A stretch of DNA of 55,255 bases from Bacteroidota bacterium (GTDB lineage: Bacteria; Bacteroidota; Bacteroidia; Palsa-965). The stretch's first letter is position 1. Every line of letters starts with the position of its first letter. Under the pieces are notes generated by a model. It had not been told where the DNA came from and ran no database searches. It was given only the letters and a program-made list of their open reading frames with translations. The stretch covers positions 1 to 55,255 of the forward strand of contig JAAFIA010000013.1 in assembly GCA_013298545.1 (NCBI GenBank). Direction: 5' to 3'. Below, piece after piece: positions 40,661-47,935 of the stretch. The position numbers and the translations under genes are program-made.

Positions 40661-41245
40661 ATGAAACAAATCGCCTTTTTAGGAATTCTTTCTAGTTTGC
40701 TCTTTTCGTTTGTACTTACGGGCGATCCTGTTGGATTGCAAGTAGGAGACAAAGCACCCGGCTTTACCGCTAAAAACCAGAAAGGCGAACAGGTTCACTT
40801 AGCTGAAAAACTGCATCAAGGCAAAGTCGTCTTGTTTTTTTATCGCGGCGAATGGTGTCCTTTTTGTAACCGCGAATTACAAGCGTTTGAAGATTCGCTG
40901 TCGCTCCTAAAAGCAAAAAACGTAAGCGTTATTGCCGTTTCTCCTGAAAATGCAGAAAACATTAAAAAATCGCAGGAGAAAACAAATGCTAGTTATGATT
41001 TGATCTCGGATAGCACCGGAAGTATTATGAATGCCTACAAAGTAGCATTTGTGCTTGATAGTACCACAACTGTAAAATATAAAAAGTATGGCATTGATCT
41101 GAACGAGCGCAATGGCGCTGCGGGCAATTCGCTGCCAGTACCCGCTGTGTATATTATCGGTCAAGATGGCCAAATAACGTATCGTTTTTTTGATGTCAAT
41201 TATAAATTACGTCCGAGTGTAAAAGAAATCTTGAGCAAGCTATAA
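40661..41245 (+). CDS. Exported peroxiredoxin-like (AhpC/TSA family) thiol protein
   Basis: This 194-residue protein has a hydrophobic N-terminus (MKQIAFLGILSSLLFSFVL) followed by a thioredoxin fold. It contains LQVGDKAPGFTAKNQKGEQVHLAEKL, the CxxC site FYRGEWCPFCNRELQAF (C66, C69) and the cis-proline PVPAVYIIGQDGQITYRFFD. It belongs to the peroxiredoxin-like group that carries two adjacent cysteines rather than the classic PxxxTxxC. It likely reduces peroxides or acts as a periplasmic thiol reductase. The start at 40661 follows the spacing to the signal. Its stop codon overlaps the start of the Omp85-like gene by one base. Confidence 0.85.
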   Translation: MKQIAFLGILSSLLFSFVLTGDPVGLQVGDKAPGFTAKNQKGEQVHLAEKLHQGKVVLFFYRGEWCPFCNRELQAFEDSLSLLKAKNVSVIAVSPENAENIKKSQEKTNASYDLISDSTGSIMNAYKVAFVLDSTTTVKYKKYGIDLNERNGAAGNSLPVPAVYIIGQDGQITYRFFDVNYKLRPSVKEILSKL

Positions 41246-42354
41246 TGGTTTTAATTCTAAAAAACATAAGCTCTTTTTTGAATCGCACGAAGCATTTCTT
41301 GCCCATGCTGGTGTTGTTTCTGTGGAGTCAAGTAAATGCAAATCCTAACGATTCAACGCGTTTCAAAATCGGAGCATTGCCTTCTGTATTTTATACGCCT
41401 GAAACACGACTTGGTTTTGGAGGATTGGTTTTCACGAATTTTAAATTCGACAAAACCGATTCTTCGCTTCGCAAATCAAATTCTCAAACCTATATTTCAT
41501 ACACGCTCAATAAGCAGTTTGCCGTTGAAAACGATTTTCAATTTTGGATGGCTCAAAACAAGGTTTATGTTACAGGCAATCTTGATTACAGCCGTTTCCC
41601 AGAATTGTTTTTTGGGATAGGGAACGATACAAAATGCGAAGAGCATAGCATGATTTCGTTTGACTTAATTCGGGTGCAAACAAAATCCTTGCTTCGCATC
41701 AATCAAAATCTTTATGGTGGACTCCTATTTCAGTATCAGAAATTATATAAACTGGATGATAAATTGATGGCTGGAGCGGGTAAAGAAATACACGGCGATA
41801 TGGGTTATTCCGCTTGTGGAATTGGCCCCGTTCTAATTTTTGATAAGCGCGATAACCCACTTAATCCTTGTCGTGGTAGTTATTTTGAGGCATCGTATGT
41901 CGATTATAAAAACATTATTCGCAATACACACATGTTTACATCGATTACGGTTGATGCGCGTAAGTATGCTACCTTTTTCAATCGTTTGGTTTGGAATGGG
42001 AATGTTTATTTTTCACACAATAGCGGCGACGTTCCATTTCGGATGTTGCCAGAAATTGGAGGCGCACGTTTTTTAAGAGGTTATTACCGCGGACGTTTTC
42101 GCGATAACAACATGGTACTCGTTCAACAAGAATTTCGGATGCCTGTTTATAAACGTGTCGGCGTCGCCGCTTTTGTTGGTGCAGGTGCTGTATCGAAAAA
42201 CGTATCGCAATTATTGGCAAGAGAAATTCATGCGAGTTATGGACTTGGCTTGCGTATTTGCATCGATAAAAAAGAAAACACTAACCTTCGTATTGATTAT
42301 GGTTTTGGAAAAGACTCGCAAGGACTTTATGTTGTTTTTGCCGAAGCATTTTAG
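41245..42354 (+). CDS. Omp85/BamA-barrel family outer-membrane protein
   Basis: This 369-residue protein starts with a hydrophobic leader (KHFLPMLVLFLWSQVNAN), then 16-strand-like barrel sequence. The surface-antigen motif GGARFLRGYYRGRFRDNNMVLVQQEFRMPVYKRVGVAAFVGAGAV is near the C-terminus, with the (V/L)RGY signature of the Omp85 superfamily. It ends QGLYVVFAEAF with an aromatic terminus. It has few or no POTRA domains, so it is a barrel-only member like those with unknown substrate in Bacteroidota. Its gene overlaps the peroxiredoxin stop (1 base) and the peptidase start (26 bases), so the three are probably one unit. Confidence 0.85.
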   Translation: MVLILKNISSFLNRTKHFLPMLVLFLWSQVNANPNDSTRFKIGALPSVFYTPETRLGFGGLVFTNFKFDKTDSSLRKSNSQTYISYTLNKQFAVENDFQFWMAQNKVYVTGNLDYSRFPELFFGIGNDTKCEEHSMISFDLIRVQTKSLLRINQNLYGGLLFQYQKLYKLDDKLMAGAGKEIHGDMGYSACGIGPVLIFDKRDNPLNPCRGSYFEASYVDYKNIIRNTHMFTSITVDARKYATFFNRLVWNGNVYFSHNSGDVPFRMLPEIGGARFLRGYYRGRFRDNNMVLVQQEFRMPVYKRVGVAAFVGAGAVSKNVSQLLAREIHASYGLGLRICIDKKENTNLRIDYGFGKDSQGLYVVFAEAF

Positions 42355-43015
42355 TTTACTTGTCGCAAGTTTGTTGCTTTTCGCGACTATGCGTGGGCAA
42401 GAGGTAACACGTGTTTTCCATGCCGACTCCGTTAGTGTTTATCTTGCTTCGGAGAAAAACACAGTCAATAAAATTATTCCCAAAGAATACGAAGCGGTGA
42501 TTAAAATAGCATTGCTTTATTTTCCCGAATTAGCTGAAACGGCCATAGAATTTCGTGTTAAAAAACAAGTTGCCCCGCTTTCGGCTAGGCCCAAAATTTG
42601 GAGTGTTTTTGTAAAATCAAGTAAACGCAAGTACGTGATCAACATCAGCAATCAAACAATAGAAAAATTGAATGCTATTTTGCTGAGTAATTTGAGTTTT
42701 AACGCGCAAATTGGGGTGATTGGACATGAACTAAGCCATATTGTTGAATACGATTCCAAACGCGGTATATTTTTTATTGGTTTGGCCTTACGGCATGTAA
42801 GCAAGCGAAGCATGGATCGTTTTGAGTATAATACCGATAAACGGTGTGTGGAACATAAGCTCGGTTATCAATTATTGAGTTGGAGTGAAGAAGTGCGTTC
42901 CAAACTTGGACAAGAAAAATGGGGCGGAGCCAACAAACCCAAACGAGAACGGTATATGAATCCAGCAACCATTCGTGAGTTGATTCGAGTGCTGCCTTGC
43001 TATCAGGGAAAGTAA
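42329..43015 (+). CDS. M48-like zinc metallopeptidase, exported
   Basis: This 228-residue protein has a hydrophobic N-terminus (FSLLVASLLLFATMRGQ). The zinc-binding motif is HELSH (133-137) in IGVIGHELSHIVEYDSKRG, with a downstream E-x3-D (E166-D170) in FEYNTDKRCVEHKLGYQL that resembles the third zinc ligand of M48-type peptidases. Its start lies inside the last 26 bases of the Omp85-like gene. Processing of an outer-membrane or lipidated partner is plausible from context only. The frame is open upstream but the signal begins here. Confidence 0.8.
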   Translation: MLFLPKHFSLLVASLLLFATMRGQEVTRVFHADSVSVYLASEKNTVNKIIPKEYEAVIKIALLYFPELAETAIEFRVKKQVAPLSARPKIWSVFVKSSKRKYVINISNQTIEKLNAILLSNLSFNAQIGVIGHELSHIVEYDSKRGIFFIGLALRHVSKRSMDRFEYNTDKRCVEHKLGYQLLSWSEEVRSKLGQEKWGGANKPKRERYMNPATIRELIRVLPCYQGK

Positions 43016-43101
43016 ACACATGCTAGTGTCGTATGCCTGACAAAAGTGTTGATTCAATTCACGTTTCTTTGTTTCACATAAAAACACCAAATCATTCAAC
43101 G

Positions 43102-43848
43102 ATGTTTAAATACAGTTCACTTTTAATTGCTAGTTTGTTTGTGTTTCTTGCAACGAACACGCATGCTCAAGAAACAACAGAAGCGCCAAAAGGATTTAAA
43201 TACAACACCAATGCAGATGTGTCGCTTGCTAGTAATGGCGCACAAACCCTTGCCGCTTTGTCATTCACGAAGTTTCATGCAGTTACAAAAAAGCAACGGT
43301 TTAAAATTGGATACGGCATTCGGTTCAATTCACAATTTGGGAAGAACTTGACCTATACTACTGCACCGGCCATCCTCACTTCTGGACAGCGCGGCCCACA
43401 AGTTTTTTTCACAGAAATCATTGCGAAAAATATCGATTCGCTAGATGTTGCTTCAACGCAATTCAATGCCATAAACATCAATATCCATTTACAATATACA
43501 TTCAAAGAAAAATTTGATGTGGGATTCAACATTGATGCGGTTGGTTTTACCTTTGGGAAAAGTGTTACAGGTAAATACAGCGCATATCAATCTCTCGAAA
43601 ACGGAACAATGCAAACCGCTAGTCCTACTTCTTTTAATGTGTTGCTGGTCAGTGATAATGATATTGGCACATTGAATTCAGAATTATATTTCCGATATTG
43701 GTTAAATTCCAGCTGGGCAATCAAGGCTGGTGCAAGTTTTTTATTTACAGAATATACAACAACAAACAAGCTTCGGCTTGATAACGACCGCTGGAGAAAT
43801 AAATCACTCATGGGTTTAGTGGGTGTTTCATTTTCTCCGTTTAATTAA
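43102..43848 (+). CDS. Secreted outer-membrane beta-barrel-like protein, unknown function
   Basis: This 248-residue protein has a signal peptide (MFKYSSLLIASLFVFLATNTHAQ). About eight to ten strand-like segments follow (GFKYNTNADVSLASNG, HAVTKKQRFKIGYGIRFNSQFG, NININIHLQYTFKEKFDVGFNIDAVGFTFGKS, LYFRYWLNSSWAIKAGASFLF), ending GLVGVSFSPFN with aromatic F near the terminus. I do not recognise the family. It has a 7-base gap to the DinB-like gene, so co-transcription with it is likely. Confidence 0.75.
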   Translation: MFKYSSLLIASLFVFLATNTHAQETTEAPKGFKYNTNADVSLASNGAQTLAALSFTKFHAVTKKQRFKIGYGIRFNSQFGKNLTYTTAPAILTSGQRGPQVFFTEIIAKNIDSLDVASTQFNAININIHLQYTFKEKFDVGFNIDAVGFTFGKSVTGKYSAYQSLENGTMQTASPTSFNVLLVSDNDIGTLNSELYFRYWLNSSWAIKAGASFLFTEYTTTNKLRLDNDRWRNKSLMGLVGVSFSPFN

Positions 43849-43855
43849 GAAGCAC

Positions 43856-44359
43856 ATGCTCACTTCAATAGCTATTTCGCAATTATCAAATCTGAAAAAT
43901 GTTCTTGGCCAAATCAAGGACGAAGATTATGCCCTTCCGCTCAACACACTCAAAGGCATGTCGATTGGCAAACACGTACGTCATGTAGTTGAGTTTTACG
44001 AATGTTTACTCTTCAATACGGTCGATAATACGCTTTGTTACGACGATAGAAAGCGAAATATGCTATTGGAGGAGAATGTCAAATACACGCTCGACTACAT
44101 TACCGAAATCACCGATGCGTTGGAACGTATCGAATCCAATAAACGCTTGTTGTTGGTTGCGATCTATCAAGAACAACGCATTTCTATGGAGTCGTCTCTT
44201 TATCGCGAGTTGACGTACAACATTGAGCATGGTGTTCATCACATGGCCATTATTGGCATCGCGCTTCCCATTCATTTCTCGTACATTCAAGTACCCGAAA
44301 AGTTTGGGTTTGCCGACTCGACGATTCAGTATTTGAAAACACAGCAAGTTGCTCGTTAA
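43856..44359 (+). CDS. DinB-like (YfiT/DUF) four-helix protein
   Basis: This 167-residue helical protein has the DinB/YfiT arrangement: an early helix with LKGMSIGKHVRHVVEFYECLLFN (H40 and H43) and a later NIEHGVHHMAIIGIALPI, giving the three histidines of a metal site. Members are bacillithiol- or metal-dependent S-transferases, or of unknown role. Its gene is closely followed by the NRDE protein gene (3-base gap). I chose the ATG at 43856, right after the previous gene. Confidence 0.8.
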   Translation: MLTSIAISQLSNLKNVLGQIKDEDYALPLNTLKGMSIGKHVRHVVEFYECLLFNTVDNTLCYDDRKRNMLLEENVKYTLDYITEITDALERIESNKRLLLVAIYQEQRISMESSLYRELTYNIEHGVHHMAIIGIALPIHFSYIQVPEKFGFADSTIQYLKTQQVAR

Positions 44360-44362
44360 CGT

Positions 44363-45091
44363 ATGTGTACGGTTACTTTTTTACCGTTGAATAAACGCGA
44401 TTTCATCCTCACATCAAATCGTGATGAGGATGTTTCGCGCCCAGCAGCGCTGCCTGTGCACACCTACGCGATTGGTGAACGCACAATTTATTTTCCCAAA
44501 GACCCGAAAGCAAACGGCACATGGATTGCGTACGACGAGCGTGGATATACCTTATGTTTGCTCAACGGGGGATACAAGCCGCACGTTTCAACGGGCAATT
44601 ATAAAAAGAGCCGAGGACTTGTCCTGCTTGATTTCTATGCATTTGGCGAACCCGAAGCGTTTGCCACACAATACGATTTTTCGGGAATCGAACCATTTAC
44701 CTTGGTGCTTGCGTATTCTTGTTCAGATACAGATAGTGTCCTTTTGTATGAACTGAAATGGGATGAACAGCAGGCCCGTTTGACGCGTTACGATTCCTCA
44801 CTTCCGCACATTTGGTCGTCTGTTACACTTTATACACCCGAAGTTGTTGCACAGCGCGAATCGTGGTTCAACGATTGGCTTACGAAGCAGCAAGCATTTA
44901 CGCCCGATCAGATTTTGTTTTTCCATCATTTCGGAGGAACAGGATTGAGTGATACTGATTTGGTGATGAATCGCGGCTCAAAAAAAACAGTCAGTATTTG
45001 TTGTATCAACAAAACCGAATCGCATACGGAAATTGTTTACGAAGATATCATCAACAAGAAATTATACAAAAACAAAATCATTCCCTGTTGA
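44363..45091 (+). CDS. NRDE (TANGO2-like) family protein
   Basis: This 242-residue protein begins MCTVTFLPLNKRDFILTSNRDEDVSRPA. The N-terminal Cys and N19-R-D-E motif identify the NRDE family, which includes eukaryotic TANGO2. FPKDPKANGTWIAYDERGYTLCLLNGG and SWSVTLY-like segments follow the family pattern. The N-terminal cysteine may be a nucleophile as in Ntn hydrolases; proposed roles in TANGO2 proteins concern heme or lipid metabolism, but nothing here confirms that. Its stop codon overlaps the ATP-grasp gene start (TGATG). Confidence 0.92.
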   Translation: MCTVTFLPLNKRDFILTSNRDEDVSRPAALPVHTYAIGERTIYFPKDPKANGTWIAYDERGYTLCLLNGGYKPHVSTGNYKKSRGLVLLDFYAFGEPEAFATQYDFSGIEPFTLVLAYSCSDTDSVLLYELKWDEQQARLTRYDSSLPHIWSSVTLYTPEVVAQRESWFNDWLTKQQAFTPDQILFFHHFGGTGLSDTDLVMNRGSKKTVSICCINKTESHTEIVYEDIINKKLYKNKIIPC

Positions 45092-46128
45092 TGCGTTTAC
45101 CTCTCTTTGTCATCAAGTACATTAAGTTTGAATACTGGCCGTGGTGGTTTTTTTACATTCCCATATTGCCTTATTGGCTTGTATTGTCTATAAAAAATCG
45201 TTCGCTGGCTTTTTTTAGTGCGGCCAATCCGGGCATTGAATTGGGTGGTTTTTTTGGAGAAAGCAAATCCGATATCCTTAGTAAAATCGATCCGCGCTAT
45301 TTGCCCAAGAGCATTGATGTTGGTCAAATGCGTTTTGACCAATTGAAAGAAAATATTGCAGAACAAGAAATTGCATTTCCGCTTATTGCCAAGCCCGATA
45401 TTGGTGGACGAGGTGTTGATGTGGAGAAAATAGATTCTTTAGCCTTGCTTGAAAGTTACCATAACCGCGCAAAAGGAAAGTACATCATCCAAGAGTATGT
45501 AACGTACGCAATCGAGCTAGGTGTTTTTTATAGCCGTATGCCGAATGAACAAAAAGGATTGGTTACATCAGTAACGCTAAAAGAATTTTTAACAGTTACC
45601 GGCGATGGCCATTCTACGATTGAAGCCTTGATGGAACAAAGTACGCGCGCACGTTTTCAGATTGATCGGTTGCGACAAACAAGCGGGAATCTACTGGATA
45701 CGATTTTGCCTCTTGGTGAAGAAAAAGTTTTAGAACCGATTGGCAACCATTGCCGCGGAACACGATTCATCGACGCCAATTACCTCATCAATGAAAATTT
45801 GCACCGTGTGTTCGATGCGATCAGTTTACCGATTGCTGGTTTTTATTACGGACGTTTTGATTTGAAGGTGCGGAGCGTCGAAGATTTGTATGCGGGAGAA
45901 CATATACGCATCATGGAACTAAACGGTGCAAGTTCTGAGCCTGGCCATATCTACGATTCATCAAACACGGTGTTTCGCGCATACCGCGATTTGGCGGCAC
46001 ATTGGAAGCGATTGAGCGAAATTTCAAAAGCCAATATGCTTGATGGGCACAAGCCTGTTTCATTTTGGTTGATTGTACGCTCGTATTTTCGATTTGTGGT
46101 GATGAAGAAGCAGGATGTTAAAGCTTAA
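45091..46128 (+). CDS. ATP-grasp-fold protein, membrane-associated, unknown substrate
   Basis: This 345-residue protein has an N-terminal hydrophobic stretch (EYWPWWFFYIPILPYWLVLSI) that may associate it with the inner membrane. An ATP-grasp core follows: FPLIAKPDIGGRGVDVEKI, GKYIIQEYVTYAIELGVFYSR, LTVTGDGHSTIEALMEQ, and FDLKVRS...RIMELNGASSEPGHIYD, the acidic metal-binding block. Related enzymes form amide or ester bonds from ATP, an acid and a nucleophile. It is the third gene of a tightly overlapping set with the DinB-like and NRDE genes. Its end overlaps the convergent regulator gene by 11 bases. Substrate unknown. Confidence 0.8.
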   Translation: MRLPLFVIKYIKFEYWPWWFFYIPILPYWLVLSIKNRSLAFFSAANPGIELGGFFGESKSDILSKIDPRYLPKSIDVGQMRFDQLKENIAEQEIAFPLIAKPDIGGRGVDVEKIDSLALLESYHNRAKGKYIIQEYVTYAIELGVFYSRMPNEQKGLVTSVTLKEFLTVTGDGHSTIEALMEQSTRARFQIDRLRQTSGNLLDTILPLGEEKVLEPIGNHCRGTRFIDANYLINENLHRVFDAISLPIAGFYYGRFDLKVRSVEDLYAGEHIRIMELNGASSEPGHIYDSSNTVFRAYRDLAAHWKRLSEISKANMLDGHKPVSFWLIVRSYFRFVVMKKQDVKA

Positions 46129-46789
46129 ATCCGCGGGCAACTGGAATTGTAAATCCGTTTAAAAATAAATGTCCTTTTTGAAATTTTTCCACGTATGTTT
46201 TGTTTACAACAAATGATTTGTGAACACGAAGAAAGTGAGGTGGTAATTTTTCATGAAACCGACTAAGACTTTCAAGATGTATGTATTTAGCTGTTTTCGT
46301 TTGAATTTTGATGTATTGCTTCATGGCTTCTACATAAAGAATATCGGAAATTATTATTTCTTTGAAAAGGCCATTGTGTTTAATCGAAATAGTTTCTTTG
46401 CTTATCGCAAGTTGTTCTCCTTGCTCTTTTTTCGATAAATAGTATTTTGCTTTTTCGAGTGTTTTCTTGAATCGTTGTTGCGAATAGGGTTTTAGTAAAT
46501 AGTCAACCACATCGAGGTCAAAAGCCTGTTGCGCATATTCAGCATAAGCTGTAACAAGGACCAAAATAGGTTTATAATCGAGTTTACGAATTAAGTTAAG
46601 GCCCGATAATTGTGGCATTTGAATATCGGCAAAAATAAGATCTGGCTTTTCGATGGCGATGAATGCACTCGCTTTTTCAGGCGATGTAAAGGAGCCAATC
46701 AATTCAAAATCGTTTTCTAGCGATAAGAAGTGTTGAAGTAAATCAACCGCAAGATCTTCGTCATCAACAACAATACAACGAATACTCAT
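46118..46789 (-). CDS. LytTR-type response regulator
   Basis: This 223-residue regulator has a receiver domain (1-120; D9-D10, phospho-acceptor D55 in LIFADIQMPQLSG, K in LLKPYS) and a LytTR DNA-binding domain (~130-223; ISIKHNGLFKEIIISDILYVEAMKQYIKIQTKTAKYIHLESLSRFHEKLPPHFLRVHKSFVVNKTYVE). It is the partner of the histidine kinase just upstream on the same strand (4-base overlap). Its 3' end overlaps the convergent ATP-grasp gene by 11 bases. Confidence 0.95.
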   Translation of the reverse strand: MSIRCIVVDDEDLAVDLLQHFLSLENDFELIGSFTSPEKASAFIAIEKPDLIFADIQMPQLSGLNLIRKLDYKPILVLVTAYAEYAQQAFDLDVVDYLLKPYSQQRFKKTLEKAKYYLSKKEQGEQLAISKETISIKHNGLFKEIIISDILYVEAMKQYIKIQTKTAKYIHLESLSRFHEKLPPHFLRVHKSFVVNKTYVEKFQKGHLFLNGFTIPVARGFKL

Positions 46790-47805
46790 AGCTGAAGGAT
46801 GAGTTGAACAAAATAACTAGTTTCTTCATTTTCAATCGACAGCTCATGTTTTTTTGGATAAAACGCATTGAGCCGTGCTTTGACATTTTCGATACCAATA
46901 CCACTGATATGATCTTTTTGTTGATTTTTCCGAATCGTATTCCGACAGGTAAAAACCAACTGCTGCGGTGTAGTTGAAATGGCAATGTGTAACGAATCTG
47001 CATCTCCATCGAGCGAGCCATGTTTGATGGCATTTTCAATAAAATTAATAAAAATGAGAGGTATAATTTGAACATCAGCGGCAATCGATTTTTCAAAGTG
47101 CACTTTACCATCCAACCGTTTTTTCATGGATGTTAGTGTCAAATAGTTTTCAATGTAATTCACTTCGGCATGAATAGAAACGTATTCTTTTTTGCCATCG
47201 TAAATGACATAGCGCAATAAGTCAGAGAGCATCACAACCGTATCGGATGCTTTTTCATGATTGGTATGAATCAAACTGTTGAGGTTATTCAAGGCATTGA
47301 ATAAGAAGTGTGGACTAATTTGCGCTTTCAGCATATTCAATTCGGCTTCGTTTTTCAATTTTTCTAACTCAATTTGTTCCTTTCGTTGTTTATGATAATT
47401 TGCTCGAATGTTGATCCAATTTATAATCAGACTAAGAATTAAAAAATACGGAACGCGTGAGAGCAGATGCTCGTAGGTTAAAAACCAATCGGGCGCAACC
47501 TCAGGAATAAATAGTTTATCGATGTATGCAAAGCCGCTTGACGCTATGATAAAGACGATTAAAACAAGCGAGAAAAAAAGTATATATTTTTTTTGTGCAA
47601 AAATTTTTCCTTTAAGATAAAGTACGAAATATGGAATCGGGATGAAACAAATCATGTAAACTACCGTGAAGATGAAGAGACGAAGCGGCGAAACAAAGAT
47701 TCCTTTGAGTGGAAGAAATTCGGCATAAAACGACCACGCAATAAAAAAATAAACAAGCCACACGAGGATGTGGTTGATCGTATTAGAAAACAGGAATTTT
47801 ACCAT
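46786..47805 (-). CDS. LytS-type membrane sensor histidine kinase
   Basis: This 339-residue protein has about four to six hydrophobic N-terminal helices (residues ~1-140), then a His_kinase domain with the phospho-histidine in KAQISPHFLFNALNNLNSLIHTN. The ATPase motifs include FINFIENAIKHGSL and GIGIENVKARLNAFYPKKHEL. It belongs to the LytS/YehU type, phosphorylating LytTR regulators such as the one encoded immediately downstream (4-base overlap). The ATG at 47805 is preferred over a TTG at 47826. Its promoter region is shared with the divergent discoidin-domain gene. Confidence 0.92.
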   Translation of the reverse strand: MVKFLFSNTINHILVWLVYFFIAWSFYAEFLPLKGIFVSPLRLFIFTVVYMICFIPIPYFVLYLKGKIFAQKKYILFFSLVLIVFIIASSGFAYIDKLFIPEVAPDWFLTYEHLLSRVPYFLILSLIINWINIRANYHKQRKEQIELEKLKNEAELNMLKAQISPHFLFNALNNLNSLIHTNHEKASDTVVMLSDLLRYVIYDGKKEYVSIHAEVNYIENYLTLTSMKKRLDGKVHFEKSIAADVQIIPLIFINFIENAIKHGSLDGDADSLHIAISTTPQQLVFTCRNTIRKNQQKDHISGIGIENVKARLNAFYPKKHELSIENEETSYFVQLILQL

Positions 47806-47911
47806 GTTGCAAATATCAACAATCAATTAGTGTAAGCCTCTTTTTTCTGAAGCTGTTCGTTCATAAATTTTGCCGTTGGTTCATTATTTTATTTCAGTAT
47901 TTTCTGATTTG

Positions 47912-47919
47912 TATTTTTG
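47912..47919 (+). promoter_or_regulatory. -7 box (TATTTTTG) for the discoidin/T9SS protein gene
   Basis: TATTTTTG matches TAnnTTTG and ends 16 bases before the ATG at 47936, within the divergent 130-bp gap with the LytS-type kinase gene. Confidence 0.5.
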
Positions 47920-47935
47920 CTTCATCACTAACGAT

